Assembly: GCA_039024435.1 (NCBI GenBank)
Contig: JBCCQH010000031.1
Coordinates: 1 to 63,106 of the forward strand
Length of the DNA stretch: 63,106 bases
Direction of reading: 5' to 3'
From: JBCCQH01 sp039024435
GTDB lineage: Bacteria; Bacteroidota; Bacteroidia; J057; JADKCL01
Shown in pieces: positions 8,446 to 17,727 of the stretch. The notes under the pieces are model-generated. The model saw only the letters and a program-made list of their open reading frames with translations, was not told the DNA's origin and made no database searches. Made by a program: the position numbers and the translations under genes. Every line of letters starts with the position of its first letter. Position 1 is the stretch's first letter.

Positions 8446-8916
8446 GTGGAATATCAATTTGGTTGTGGTTGAGGGTTTGTTCGCCGTCCCTTTCCGGTAT
8501 GGGTAGCCGGGCGTGCCGGGAGCGTACTCCTGGGGCAAACGGTGAATGAAAACTTTCACCTCGGGGCGGAGGGGCTGGTTGAGCTGTGGGTGAGGCGCAT
8601 CTGCGCTCGAGTTTGCTTTCCGTTCTTGGGCAAGTGTTGTATTCCGTATTGCTGTAGCTTCTGGTTAAATATACGTGGGGGCATTGACACGGTATGTCAA
8701 TTGTAGAAAGTTGATTCCATCGCGGAGGTTTTTACTGATTTTTCGGAGGGAAGCGCGGTAGTTTTGGCCCACGATGCTGCACCACCGACCGGTAGGCGCC
8801 GCTTGGGGTGGCGTACCCGGACCCAGAAATAACCGGCGGGAAGTTTGCCCGGACAATCTTGGAATTACCAACAGACTTTCTAACTTGACTCGGCGAATGT
8901 CAATCACTCAACTCCG
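8446..8916. other. Intergenic region between divergent genes, with TTGACA/TGTCAA dyad
   Basis: This region separates the divergent WYL-like and outer-membrane-protein genes and should hold both promoters. A dyad TTGACAcggtaTGTCAA lies at 8684-8700; a close twin (TTGACAcgagaTGTCAA) occurs at 62946-62962 before the IS1595 gene. It may be an operator or repeat remnant. No small gene was supportable here. Confidence 0.45.
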
Positions 8917-9639
8917 ATGAAGAAGTTTTACTTGTTTTGCTGGCTGATGCTTGCGGCCGCGGTGCTCCGTGCCCAGGATGGCATCCACGTTTCTCTGATG
9001 GGTGCGCCCCAAAATACCTGGATTTTCAACCGGCAACCGCTGGATACGGCCCGCACCAATTTTGACTACGAAATTACCTGGGGATTTGCCGGAATGTTGG
9101 AGCTGGGATACAATTTTGGGCCTCCTTTCGGCTTGCGGACGGGTGCGATTTATTCCTCGCAGGGGCAGCGCTTCACCTCCAATGACAGCACCGGACGCAG
9201 CATCGCCACCCGAAGGCAACTCACCTACCTCAAGATTCCGCTGTTGTTGCACTTTAATTCTGACCCCGGTCCCGTGATGTTCACCCTGGAGGTGGGTCCG
9301 CAGATCGGGCTGTTGCTGAATTCAGAAGTTTCGGACGATGGAACGCCGGTGATCTTTCCTTTTGATGCGGACCAACTGTACCAAGTCAATGACATCTCGT
9401 TTGCTTGGTCCATCGGGGCGGCCTTTGCCCTTACGAAAGGCGTGCAGTTTGTCATTCAGCACCGGGGCGATTACAGCCTGTTCGATGTCGAAAACAAGTC
9501 ATTCACCTTTCAAGGGCAAACCATCTACGATATCAATCGGGATCGGGCCCTGAATTGTACCTTGGGGATCATGGCGGGATTTGACTTCAGTTTTGTGCCG
9601 GGCCGGGGCAATCGCGGGTACAAATGGTGGATCCGTTAG
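8917..9639 (+). CDS. Porin-family outer membrane beta-barrel protein (PorT-like)
   Basis: This 240-residue protein starts with a signal peptide (MKKFYLFCWLMLAAAVLRAQ). Alternating hydrophobic/polar strands follow, with aromatic strand ends (WGFAGMLELGYNFGPPFGLRTGAIY, LTYLKIPLLLHF, FTLEVGPQIGLLL, FAWSIGAAFALT). This is the pattern of the small Bacteroidota outer-membrane beta-barrels annotated as PorT family or OMP_b-brl_2. It probably forms an eight- to ten-stranded barrel in the outer membrane. Its specific role (T9SS accessory or general) cannot be told. Confidence 0.8.
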   Translation: MKKFYLFCWLMLAAAVLRAQDGIHVSLMGAPQNTWIFNRQPLDTARTNFDYEITWGFAGMLELGYNFGPPFGLRTGAIYSSQGQRFTSNDSTGRSIATRRQLTYLKIPLLLHFNSDPGPVMFTLEVGPQIGLLLNSEVSDDGTPVIFPFDADQLYQVNDISFAWSIGAAFALTKGVQFVIQHRGDYSLFDVENKSFTFQGQTIYDINRDRALNCTLGIMAGFDFSFVPGRGNRGYKWWIR

Positions 9640-10336
9640 GGTAAAAATCACCCCTCCGACCGGTCCGGCCGCTACACTTTTACCGCTTTATCTACGGAGG
9701 AGCCCGTAACACTTATGCAAAATGATGACAGATGAAGACGAGATCTGGGTCGATCAAGGTTGATTTCTGGGCGACAAAGGCGATTTGCCGTTACGCAGGC
9801 AAAAAATGAGTGCGTAAGGTTCTGGTCGAAAATGATGTGAAATTCGGGAAAATTGCATCTATCTTGAAATCACAATCATACTACCAGGCGCGTGTGGAAA
9901 GAAGAGACAATGACGAGCGCCGCAAACACTACCACTTACATACTTGACTATACATAATTGCTAATGATAAAGATTTAGTTGATTGATTTGAAAATCGAAA
10001 CGATTTCCTGGGCGCCGGTCAGATCGACTCGGCGCTTCAGTTTTTTTGGTCCCTCCTGAATCACGGTCAGCGAACTGCATTCTCCCGCTGGAAAAAGTGG
10101 ATTTCATGAACCACGAGCGCCGGGGTTCTATCCGCCGTTTCCCTTTTCGGATAAACGCCTGCGTCGTTCCTCGCCGGTCGCTTGGACATTCGGATGGCGG
10201 CATGGGGGACGGGTAGCAGTGGCGGAAGGGAACGCTCCCTTTGCTCCGGGACCGATCTCCTCCGCGGTACGCAAAGAAGCAGTACAAATTGGCGTCCGGG
10301 ATACGCCAACCGCGCCGTAAAGTTTTTCGCTGAAGA
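9640..10336. other. Roughly 700-base region without a convincing gene; possible gene remnant
   Basis: No intact gene is supportable. On the minus strand a short open stretch ending at 9975 reads SSLTVIQEGPKKLKRRVDL, then TGAQEIVSIFKSIN, and is protein-like in composition. It has no start codon in frame because a stop precedes it by about 42 codons, so it may be the tail of a decayed gene. The rest (9640-9960) is mixed sequence without strong hairpins. Confidence 0.3.
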
Positions 10337-10369
10337 TTTGCAAAAATGATCTTCCCGATTGTATCTTTG
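10337..10369 (+). promoter_or_regulatory. Bacteroidota-type sigma promoter for tRNA-Ala
   Basis: The -33 box TTTG (10337-10340), a 21-base spacer and the -7 box TATCTTTG (10362-10369, consensus TAnnTTTG) fit the primary sigma factor consensus of Bacteroidota. Transcription would start a few bases downstream, right at the 5' end of the tRNA (10379). Confidence 0.8.
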
Positions 10370-10378
10370 CCCTCCCAT

Positions 10379-10455
10379 GGGGAATTAGCTCAGTTGGCTA
10401 GAGCGCTACACTGGCAGTGTAGAGGTCATCGGTTCGAATCCGATATTCTCCACCA
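10379..10455 (+). tRNA. tRNA-Ala (anticodon GGC), CCA encoded
   Basis: A full cloverleaf can be drawn: acceptor ggggaat / attctcc, D arm gctc...gagc, anticodon arm ctaca-ctggcag-tgtag with anticodon GGC, variable loop aggtc and T arm atcgg-ttcgaat-ccgat. The acceptor stem contains G3:U70, the alanine identity pair. Discriminator A is at 10452 and CCA is encoded at 10453-10455. A terminator follows 8 bases later. Confidence 0.97.
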
Positions 10456-10462
10456 CAAACAG

Positions 10463-10492
10463 AAATGCCCGCAACGCAAGTTGCGGGCATTT
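10463..10492 (+). terminator. Terminator after tRNA-Ala
   Basis: A long stem (aaatgcccgcaac, loop gcaa, gttgcgggcattt at 10463-10492) begins 8 bases after the tRNA CCA. It also lies just beyond the 3' end of the convergent CoA-transferase gene and could stop transcription from both sides. Confidence 0.85.
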
Positions 10493-10515
10493 CGCTTTGT
10501 AAAAGTCGGCGAAAA

Positions 10516-11709
10516 CTATCCGACCACCGATTTTGCGCGCAATTGCGCAATTTCTTCGGTTTTCAATCCCATTACCTTTTCCAGAACCGCATCGGTATGC
10601 GCACCCAAGTGGGGCGGTTCCGACAATTCCAGTTGGGCAAATCCGTCCAGCGCCAGGCTCCGCACCCCATTTCCCGCATCGCTGCGCAGTTGCGCCATTT
10701 GCGCCCAAGGTTGCCGGAAAATGTCCGGCATGTCGCGCACCGCCCCCGCGGGGATGTGTGCGGCATGCAGAACCTCGAGCAAGGCGTCGCGGTCCCACTC
10801 TAATATATGGGCGCGCAGCCGGGCATTGACCTCAGCGCGCGCCGCCACCCGTCCGGCATTGTGGCGGAAATCGGTGGTCTCGGCGAGGTCGGTGGCCGAT
10901 AAGACCTCGATGAGCCGGGAGAATTGCCGGTCATTGCCCACGGCGAGGACAATGGCCTGGCCGTCGCGTGTGGGAAAAATCGTCCCGTAGGGCACGATGT
11001 TGGGGTGATCTGAGCCCATGCGCTGGGGAACTTGTCCGCCGACCAGCCAGTTTGTGGCTTGGTTGGCGAGGGAAGCAATGGCCGCACCGACCAGCGAAGT
11101 GCGCACGTGGTGGCCCCGACCGGTGCGTTCCCGCCGCAACAGCGCCAGTAAAATCCCTTCTTTGAGCTGGTGAGCGGCCAACAGATCGATGAGGGCAACC
11201 GGCATCTTGGTGGGGGGGCCGCCCGGGTCGCCATTCAAATAGGTGAATCCGGCCTCGGCCTGGATGATCGCATCGAAGCCCACCCGGGAATCTCCAGGAC
11301 CGTAAGCGGTCAGATCGGCGTAGATCAGGCGGGGATTGCGCCCACGCAAAGTGGCGGGATCCAGGCCCAGCTTTTCCGCATCGCCCGGTTTAAAGCTGGC
11401 CAGCACAATGTCGGCCGTTTCGACCAGCCGGTAGACAAGGGCCCGGCCGGCGGCTTGTTTCAGATCAATCCCCACCGAAATTTTGCCCCAGTTGACCGCC
11501 GAAAAGTAAGCACTGCGGTCTTGATCGCGGTCCTCCGTGGGCAATTTCCAGCTCCGGGTCACGTCCCCCCCCTGCCGGAAGTGTTCGATCTTGATTACTT
11601 CTGCGCCCAGTTCGGCGAGGAACATGCCCACCGCTGGCCCGGCCAGCACGCTGGCGAGCTCGATTACACGGAGTCCCCCGAGGAGGGGAATTTCTTTTTC
11701 GGCCGTCAT
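10516..11709 (-). CDS. CaiB/BaiF family (family III) CoA-transferase
   Basis: The start at 11709 (MTAEKEIPLLGGLRVIELASVLAGP) gives a 397-residue protein with the family III fold from its first strand; an upstream ATG at 11775 adds an unrelated tail. Family hallmarks are the N-terminal LRVIELASVLAGPAVGMFLAELGAEVIKIE Rossmann-like segment, a catalytic aspartate in GFDAIIQAEAGF and the GHHVRTSLVGAA region. The enzyme moves CoA from an acyl-CoA donor to a carboxylic acid in the cytosol; the substrate cannot be read from sequence. It is a single-gene unit, convergent with tRNA-Ala. Confidence 0.92.
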   Translation of the reverse strand: MTAEKEIPLLGGLRVIELASVLAGPAVGMFLAELGAEVIKIEHFRQGGDVTRSWKLPTEDRDQDRSAYFSAVNWGKISVGIDLKQAAGRALVYRLVETADIVLASFKPGDAEKLGLDPATLRGRNPRLIYADLTAYGPGDSRVGFDAIIQAEAGFTYLNGDPGGPPTKMPVALIDLLAAHQLKEGILLALLRRERTGRGHHVRTSLVGAAIASLANQATNWLVGGQVPQRMGSDHPNIVPYGTIFPTRDGQAIVLAVGNDRQFSRLIEVLSATDLAETTDFRHNAGRVAARAEVNARLRAHILEWDRDALLEVLHAAHIPAGAVRDMPDIFRQPWAQMAQLRSDAGNGVRSLALDGFAQLELSEPPHLGAHTDAVLEKVMGLKTEEIAQLRAKSVVG

Positions 11710-11793
11710 GCAAAAATCTTTTATGGAATCCCCGCGTTTGCCGCACCTTCTCCCCGAAAGTACGAAAGAACTCACATTTCAATTCCGAGAACC

Positions 11794-12930
11794 ATGTCCG
11801 AATCCGCAAATTTCACCATCGCCGAACCCTGTCACGAGAACTGGAGCGCCATGACGCCGACCGAAAAAGGGCGTTTTTGTGCGGTCTGCGCCAAGTGCGT
11901 GGTCGATTTGACCGACAAACAACCGAATGAGATCCACGAAATTTACGCGGCAAATGGGGGTGACGTTTGCGGCCGGATGCGCGCCAGTCAAATCTGCTTA
12001 CCCAGTGGGCGGCAAACTGACAACGAACCTTGGACCCGGCGGGCCCTGTCCCGCTTGCAAGTATTTGCGATTGCTTTGCTGGCCACTTTCAGTTTTGTGA
12101 CCGCTTCGGCCCAGATCACCGGCCGCCTCGTCAAAGGCAAAATGATCCAAGTGCCCGTCACCACCCGCATTGAAGGGAGAGTGGTCTGGGAGCACGGGGC
12201 CGCTGTGGCCGGAGCGGAGGTAGAACTTTGGCGGGAGAGCAAGCGGGTAGCGACCGCAGTGACCAACGATGCGGGGGAGTTTGTCTTTGCCGCTCAGGCT
12301 TCCGCCGATTGTGAATTGCGGGCCCGGTTCGGTCACTACGCACAAAATCGCGTAGAGATCAAGCGCCACCAGTTGGGCGATCCGGTGCGCATCGTGTTGT
12401 TTGATGAGCCGGTGGAAGGCGAAATGGACATCGTGTTACCAGAACCTACCGTCCCGGAAACCAAGGCGGCCCCCCAGGAACCGATTTTCGTGGGGCAAAT
12501 GGCAGTTATTCCGTCGCGGGAGTACTCGGCGGTACGGTGCAGCATCGCCCCCTCGGAATTGAGCGGTGCGGAGGAAACATGGGCGGAGCAAGTCGAAAAT
12601 TCCCCCGAACGGGGCAGCAGTCCCGAGTCCTCCTCAGTGAGCGGCCAAGAAGTCGGCAAGGTTGAATTTGCGGTGCTCGGGGAAATGGCAATGACCGTTT
12701 ATCCGAATCCCACGGTGGATTGGGTAACGGTGCGCACAGACCTACCGAAGGCGCGGGTGGTGCGGCTGTTTGTGTACAATCTGCAGGGACAACCGCTGGC
12801 CGCCCACCGCTGGAAGACGGGCAAATCGCCGGAATTCGAGATTGACTTGAGTGCTTATCCGGCGGGTGTGTACTTGCTGCGGATGTTTGCCGACGACGCC
12901 TTCGTGGAGAAGCGCCTTATCAAACAGTAA
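11794..12930 (+). CDS. Secreted/membrane protein with N-terminal Cys motif, regulatory-like beta domain and T9SS sorting domain
   Basis: The start at 11794 opens a motif common in Bacteroidota (EPCHENWSAMTPTEKGRFC..C.KCVVDLTD...GDVCGRM, residues about 9-70). It precedes, rather than follows, a hydrophobic segment (about 82-103, LSRLQVFAIALLATFSFVTASAQ). A carboxypeptidase-regulatory-like beta domain follows (about 115-200, RIEGRVVWEHGAAVAGAEVELW), then a Glu/Ser/Pro-rich linker. A type A sorting domain ends it (MTVYPNPTVDWVTV...GVYLLRMFADDAFVEKRLIKQ). The protein is 378 residues. The cytoplasmic Cys motif before the transmembrane segment makes simple signal-peptide export unclear. The role is unknown. 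Confidence 0.75.
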   Translation: MSESANFTIAEPCHENWSAMTPTEKGRFCAVCAKCVVDLTDKQPNEIHEIYAANGGDVCGRMRASQICLPSGRQTDNEPWTRRALSRLQVFAIALLATFSFVTASAQITGRLVKGKMIQVPVTTRIEGRVVWEHGAAVAGAEVELWRESKRVATAVTNDAGEFVFAAQASADCELRARFGHYAQNRVEIKRHQLGDPVRIVLFDEPVEGEMDIVLPEPTVPETKAAPQEPIFVGQMAVIPSREYSAVRCSIAPSELSGAEETWAEQVENSPERGSSPESSSVSGQEVGKVEFAVLGEMAMTVYPNPTVDWVTVRTDLPKARVVRLFVYNLQGQPLAAHRWKTGKSPEFEIDLSAYPAGVYLLRMFADDAFVEKRLIKQ

Positions 12931-12994
12931 AACAATCCATCCCCCCTCGGCATTAGAACCGAATCAGCGAGCACGTATTTTCATAACGACCCCA

Positions 12995-13020
12995 AAAAGG
13001 ACCACTTAGGTGGTCCTTTT
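12995..13020. terminator. Bidirectional terminator between convergent genes
   Basis: A perfect 11-bp stem (aaaaggaccac, loop ttag, gtggtcctttt) with A- and T-runs on either side lies between the T9SS protein gene on the plus strand and the E1 dehydrogenase gene on the minus strand. It fits termination of both. Confidence 0.9.
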
Positions 13021-13043
13021 TGTTGATTTTGTATGTTCAGGGA

Positions 13044-15062
13044 TCAATATTCCAGCAAGGCGCGCAAGGTGGCATTGAGCCGGTGCGTGCCCAGGAACTG
13101 GTCTTCGAGGTTCTTGTTGAAGGGGACCGGGGTGTCGAGGGAGGCGACGCGCTTGACGGGGCCATCGAGGTAGGTAAACATCTCGTCGGCCACCACCGCG
13201 GCGATTTCCGCCCCGATGCCCAGTGTCCGGGTGTCTTCGTGGAGGACGAGGCACTTATTGGTCTTTTTCACCGATTCGCGCACCGTTTCTTTGTCCCAGG
13301 GAATGAGGGTGCGCAGGTCGACGATCTCGATGGAGGCGTCGGGAAATTCGGCGGTGGCGGCTTTGGCCCAATGTACGCCCCAACCGTAAGTGACAATTGT
13401 GAGGTCGCTTCCGGATTGAGCGATGGCCGCCTTGCCGAGTGGGAGATTGTAGTACGCCTCCGGAACCGGTCCAGCAATGCTGCGGTACAGCACTTTGTGC
13501 TCAAAGAAAATCACCGGATTCGGATCCAGGATCGCGGTGGTCAGCAAGCCTTTGGCATCGTAGGGATTGGAAGGGTAGACGAGTTTAAGGCCGGGCACCT
13601 TGGCGAACCACCCTTCATTGCTTTGGGAGTGGAAAGGGCCGGCGGCCACGCCGGCTCCGGTGGGCATGCGCACGGTTATGCGGACCGGCTGGTCCCAGCG
13701 GTAGTGGGTCTTGGCGAGATTGTTGACGATTTGGTTAAAGCCACAAGAGACGAAGTCGGCAAACTGCATTTCGACGACGGAGGTGCGTCCGCGGATGGAC
13801 AAGCCCAGGCCCGCGCCGAGAATTGCGCTTTCGCAGATGGGGGTATTGCGGATCCGATCCCGCCCAAATTGCTCGACGAAACCTTCCGAAACTTTGAATA
13901 CGCCCCCGTATTCGGCAATGTCCTGGCCCATCATGACCAGCTTGTCGTCCCGTTCCAGGGCCTGGCGCAGCCCTTCACCGCAGGCATCCACAAAGCGAAT
14001 GTCCCGCTCCCCCGGAGCGGGTGCCTCCACATCCGGCAGGGCGAAGGACGCGTAGACGTCGCTGGTCTCGGGTGCGAGTTCGGCGACGATGTCCGGCAGG
14101 GCAAAGGTTTCGTCGAGGTGCTGATTGATCTTGGTTTTGAACGACTTGCGGATTTCGGCGATGTCGGTTTCGGTGAGGATGCCCTCAGATTCCAGCCAGG
14201 TTTCGTAATTGATGACGGGATCTTTTTTGCCCCATTCGGCAAAGAGTTCCGGCGGGACATATTTTGTGCCGGATGCTTCTTCGTGGCCGCGCATCCGGAA
14301 GGTCAGCGCTTCGAGGATGACCGGCTTGCGGTCCTGGCGCATTTGGGCGGCGATTTGGGAGACGGCGCGGTGGACGGCGAGGACATTGTTGCCGTCCACT
14401 TGGTGGCCTTTGATGCCATACCCGATGGCTTTGTCGAGGAATTGCCGGCAGCGGAATTGATCCACAGAGGGGGTGGAAAGCCCGTAGCCGTTGTTTTCGA
14501 TGAGGAAAATCACCGGGAGGTCCCAAACGGCCGCGACGTTGAGGGCTTCGTGGAAATCGCCTTCACTGGCCCCACCGTCTCCGGAAAAAACGAGAGAAAT
14601 GATATCCTCCCGGTCGAGGTTGCTGGCCAGCGAGATGCCATTGGCAACGGGTAGCATGGCCCCGAGGTGGGAAATCATCCCAATGATCCGGTGTTGCGGT
14701 GCCCCGAAGTGGAAGGAGCGGTCCCGTCCTTTGGTAAAGCCTTCTCGCTTGCCCTGCCACTGCGCAAAAAGTTGCGTCAAGGGGACGTTGCGGTTGGTGA
14801 AAACCCCTAGATTCCGGTGCAAGGGAAGGATGTAATCGGTTTCCTGCAACGCGAGGGTGGCCCCAGTTGCGATCCCTTCCTGCCCAATGCCGGAAAACCA
14901 CTTGCTGATTTTGCCCGAACGCAGCAGGATGAGCATTTTTTCTTCGATCATCCTCGGCAGGAGGATGGCCCGGTAGATGTCCCGGAGTTGGTCGTCCGAG
15001 AAGCCGGTGCGGTCGTAGGCGAGGTGGGAGAGCTTTTGTCTTTGCGCGGTAGCTTTTGCCAT
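13044..15062 (-). CDS. Fused thiamine-diphosphate dehydrogenase E1 alpha/beta (branched-chain 2-oxoacid type)
   Basis: This 672-residue protein joins E1 alpha (residues about 20-345) and E1 beta (about 355-672), which are separate chains in most bacteria. The alpha half holds the ThDP motif SGDGGASEGDFHEALN...NNGYG and the phospho-loop SGTKY. The beta half has the transketolase pyrimidine-domain features GQDIAEYGGVFKVSEGF, the ESAILGAGLGLSIRG core and the C-terminal ligand domain. It should decarboxylate 2-oxoisovalerate-type (or pyruvate) substrates and hand the acyl group to a lipoyl E2. No E2 or E3 gene is adjacent. Such fusions are typical of Bacteroidota. Confidence 0.93.
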   Translation of the reverse strand: MAKATAQRQKLSHLAYDRTGFSDDQLRDIYRAILLPRMIEEKMLILLRSGKISKWFSGIGQEGIATGATLALQETDYILPLHRNLGVFTNRNVPLTQLFAQWQGKREGFTKGRDRSFHFGAPQHRIIGMISHLGAMLPVANGISLASNLDREDIISLVFSGDGGASEGDFHEALNVAAVWDLPVIFLIENNGYGLSTPSVDQFRCRQFLDKAIGYGIKGHQVDGNNVLAVHRAVSQIAAQMRQDRKPVILEALTFRMRGHEEASGTKYVPPELFAEWGKKDPVINYETWLESEGILTETDIAEIRKSFKTKINQHLDETFALPDIVAELAPETSDVYASFALPDVEAPAPGERDIRFVDACGEGLRQALERDDKLVMMGQDIAEYGGVFKVSEGFVEQFGRDRIRNTPICESAILGAGLGLSIRGRTSVVEMQFADFVSCGFNQIVNNLAKTHYRWDQPVRITVRMPTGAGVAAGPFHSQSNEGWFAKVPGLKLVYPSNPYDAKGLLTTAILDPNPVIFFEHKVLYRSIAGPVPEAYYNLPLGKAAIAQSGSDLTIVTYGWGVHWAKAATAEFPDASIEIVDLRTLIPWDKETVRESVKKTNKCLVLHEDTRTLGIGAEIAAVVADEMFTYLDGPVKRVASLDTPVPFNKNLEDQFLGTHRLNATLRALLEY

Positions 15063-15083
15063 ATTCCCAGAGTCAGTAGCGAT

Positions 15084-15110
15084 AAAAAAAGCCCTCCCGA
15101 AAAGGGAGGA
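15084..15110 (-). terminator. Terminator after secG
   Basis: Read on the minus strand, tcctcccttttcgggagggc is followed by ttttttt. The stem has seven to eight pairs around a four-base loop. It lies 40 bases past the secG stop codon and 22 bases before the E1 start, separating the two transcription units. Confidence 0.85.
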
Positions 15111-15149
15111 CCCGATATCTATGTCATGAAATGAGCATGTTCGTATATG

Positions 15150-15503
15150 TTATTGCGGAGCGCCGCCATTGGGAAGGCCTTGGGGCACACCGGCACCCGG
15201 ATTGGGAGCAACGGGTGGAGCTGAAGGTGCTTCCATGATCGAGCTCAGATTGGTCTCGCTCGTGACGACTTGCGTTTTGTTGGTAACATTGGCCATGAAC
15301 GAAAAGATGAACATGGCGGCCAGCAAGTACCAGGTAAATTTCTCAATGTCCTGAGTAGCCCGGCGCGTACCGATCATGTTGGTGAGATTCGAAGCGCCAA
15401 AGGTGCTGGACAGGCCGCCCCCTTTGCTGTTCTGGATGACCACAATCAGCGTGAGCAGAATGGCCGAGAGAATGGAAAGAAATGCGAAGACCGTATATAG
15501 CAT
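15150..15503 (-). CDS. secG: Preprotein translocase subunit SecG
   Basis: This 117-residue protein has two transmembrane segments (about residues 2-24 and 55-72) joined by the conserved SecG loop VIQNSKGGGLSSTFGASNLTNMIGTRRATQDIEK. That loop is diagnostic for the auxiliary SecYEG subunit, which assists SecA-driven export at the inner membrane. The tail after residue 80 is Pro/Gly/Ala-rich, as in other Bacteroidota SecG. Its start is 4 bases from the stop of the upstream gene, so the two form an operon. Confidence 0.94.
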   Translation of the reverse strand: MLYTVFAFLSILSAILLTLIVVIQNSKGGGLSSTFGASNLTNMIGTRRATQDIEKFTWYLLAAMFIFSFMANVTNKTQVVTSETNLSSIMEAPSAPPVAPNPGAGVPQGLPNGGAPQ

Positions 15504-15506
15504 GAT

Positions 15507-17021
15507 CTATAACTTTTGTATCAGAAAGGCAAAGTAATCGCTTTTTTCGGGAAATCGCAAGGCAAGTGTTTCATAAATCTGCCTCGCCCGCGTCTTGTTG
15601 CCTTGTTTGGCGTAGATGACCGCGAGGGTTTCCGTAACCCATTCATCCTCTTGCGTTTCCTGGGGCTGGGAGAGATCACCGGAGGGAACTTCGATGGACC
15701 CGATGCGGCTGATACTGGGCTCTTCTTCGATGAAGCGTTCGATGAGTTCCGAAGTGCGCTGGCGGCGCTGTTCGGAAGCGTTGGGAGTTTCCGCAAGGGG
15801 GCCGGAAAATTCGGGATTTTCGGGTGTGGGGGCGGTGGATTCTTCGGCCAGGGTTTCCCGGGGGGAGAAATTGAGTTCAACCGGGAGGCGCCCTTTGAAA
15901 TAGCGGTTGAGTTCCTCCGGGGTGACGGTGACTTCGACGATGCGATCTTTCTCCTCGAAGGTAATCTGGCCGGGGCCGGTGCCGGAGTCATCGGTGGCGA
16001 TTTCGACGGCTTCGGCGCGGGGCATCATGGAGTCGATTTCGTTTTCGTCGGACTCGGCGTCCTCGGCCGGTTCGACGAAGGTAAAGCTGGAAAATGCGCC
16101 GATTTGGTAGTCGCTGCGTTCCTCGGTGACTGCGATGACGGCGGGTTCGAGGACTTTGGGCTTGGGTTCGCGGGACGGGGGAGTGACCTCGCTGACCGGA
16201 GTCTCCTGGGGAAGGGGCGGTACTTCGGGGGACGGTTTGCTGGCTTTGGCGGAGGGATCGGGCGTCGGTGCCTCGGGAGTTTCGGTGATCTTTTCCGGCT
16301 CGGCGACTGGCTCAGAAGCCCCATTCATCGGGGCGGCCGGGGGCACAGGCGAAATCGTGCGGGCGCGTTGGGCGGCCTCCGCACGGAGGGAAGCCAGGTT
16401 GCCGACGTACTTATCGGTGCGCAGTTTCAGGCGCATGTTGACGAACCAGTTGATCGGGACTTGGGAGGGTTGGAATCCGGGAGATGCGTCGGGAGCCTCC
16501 GCTTTTGCTGCTTCTGCGGGTGCTTCGGGGACCGGTTTCCCTTGGGCGACCGACTCGGATGTTTCCGATATCTCCGGCTCCACTTCTGGGGTTGTGGGTG
16601 CCTTGGAGGTAAGGTCTTCGGTGGTGACTTCAACGTCGGCCGCCGGAGCAACTTCGGTTTCCGGCGCCACGCTGGCTTCTTCCGGAGATGCCGGTGTTTC
16701 GGCGGCTGCCTCGGACGCTGCCTCCGGGTCCGGGGGGGCTTCAGTTGCTTCTTCGGTCGGTTGGGGCGATGCAACTGGGTTGGGCAGCACGTTGTGTAGA
16801 TATTGGCGGAGCAAGCCGCGGTTCTGGGAGTAGGTGGCACTGCGTACCAGAACCCGATCCTTGACGGTGGATTTGTTGTCGAGGTGGTGGCGGGCCAGAA
16901 CCATGTAGGCCAAGCTGAAATAGGGGCTTTCTTGCGTTTGTTGCTCCAACCACGCTATCTCTTGCGCCTTCAGTGTTTCCGTTTGCGCTTTGGTGTATAG
17001 ATCGAGAATACTCTTTTGCAC
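15507..17021 (-). CDS. Acidic, Pro/Glu-rich protein of unknown function in operon with secG
   Basis: No ATG lies close to the conserved start, and the longest frame (to 17195) has a non-protein-like leader. A GTG at 17021 gives MQKSILDLYTKAQTETLKAQEIAWLEQQTQ and 504 residues. An N-terminal helical part (1-80), which looks TPR-like (SPYFSLAYMVLARHHLD), leads into about 300 residues dominated by Pro, Glu, Ala, Thr and Ser. Conserved-looking C-terminal helices follow (about 430-504, DEWVTETLAVIYAKQGNKTRARQIYETLALRFPEKSDYFAFLIQKL), a TPR-like hairpin. There is no membrane segment. Proteins of this layout are common near secG in Bacteroidota; the role is unknown. Confidence 0.72.
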   Translation of the reverse strand: MQKSILDLYTKAQTETLKAQEIAWLEQQTQESPYFSLAYMVLARHHLDNKSTVKDRVLVRSATYSQNRGLLRQYLHNVLPNPVASPQPTEEATEAPPDPEAASEAAAETPASPEEASVAPETEVAPAADVEVTTEDLTSKAPTTPEVEPEISETSESVAQGKPVPEAPAEAAKAEAPDASPGFQPSQVPINWFVNMRLKLRTDKYVGNLASLRAEAAQRARTISPVPPAAPMNGASEPVAEPEKITETPEAPTPDPSAKASKPSPEVPPLPQETPVSEVTPPSREPKPKVLEPAVIAVTEERSDYQIGAFSSFTFVEPAEDAESDENEIDSMMPRAEAVEIATDDSGTGPGQITFEEKDRIVEVTVTPEELNRYFKGRLPVELNFSPRETLAEESTAPTPENPEFSGPLAETPNASEQRRQRTSELIERFIEEEPSISRIGSIEVPSGDLSQPQETQEDEWVTETLAVIYAKQGNKTRARQIYETLALRFPEKSDYFAFLIQKL

Positions 17022-17195
17022 ATACAAAAATAAACGCAAAATTCTGATTTTGGAAATATTGCCGGCGGGGCCGGTCGTGGCGGGGAGAACGGCGATGCTT
17101 GGGGCGGCTCGGTTGCCGGGGAAGCAAGAATGCAGGGGGCGTTTTTCGATCTGACCCACCGGCCCGGTCCGGCTCGCAGGAGCAAGTCCCACCAA

Positions 17196-17727
17196 GTCTC
17201 CAGCCCCCGGATCCCCGGGCCACTGATTGCACCTTCAAATTGCGCGGGGGCCCAATGATAGTTTTGTTTAATGATTAATTTAATTTGTCAAACATGTGTG
17301 ATAGTGTATGGTCTACGCTTTCTGGGGATGTTAAATCTGTGCGCAAATTGTTGAATTCTTTTAAAATGCTCATTTGGAGTTTATTTGGCCCGTAAAATAG
17401 GGGGTGAGAGGGGGGAAGGGGCTTAAAAATGCCACTTGAGCACTTGCAGAAATAATAAAAATGACTAATTTCGGCCATCAAGTCTACAATCACTAGCTAT
17501 CGTTTGTTCTTATCACACTCTAAATAATGTATCGCTCGTTGAGCACTGAATAACGCAACTTAAACCACACGTTTGTTCCCCTTGGTCCGGTAAATTCTAG
17601 CTGCTTCCTCCGTTTGGATCGGCAAGATCTTCCGTACTGCTCTGTTCTCTTCATCAAAACCACGAATTTGGTCCCGGTTCTCCCGTGGACCAGGAAAAAC
17701 TTTGCATTACTAATACTTCATCAACTT
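17196..17727. other. AT-richer intergenic region upstream of the S74-domain gene
   Basis: The region between the divergent secG operon and the S74-domain gene spans more than 500 bases and is clearly AT-richer than its surroundings. No conserved gene was supportable; a 72-codon minus-strand frame at 17275-17493 lacks any recognisable feature. It probably holds the promoters and leader of both units. A G-run (gtgagaggggggaagggg) lies near 17404. Confidence 0.4.

Noticed and set aside
10067..10378. 103-codon minus-strand frame before tRNA-Ala
   Set aside because: It overlaps the tRNA promoter, is Arg/Pro-rich and has no protein-like features.
13020..14654. 544-codon frame antisense to the E1 dehydrogenase
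   Set aside because: The minus-strand protein has complete catalytic motifs over the same bases; the plus-strand frame has none.
17275..17493. 72-codon minus-strand frame in the gap before the S74 gene
   Set aside because: It is AT-rich and its translation ends in a plausible helical tail, but there is no support from family features, spacing or a start signal.
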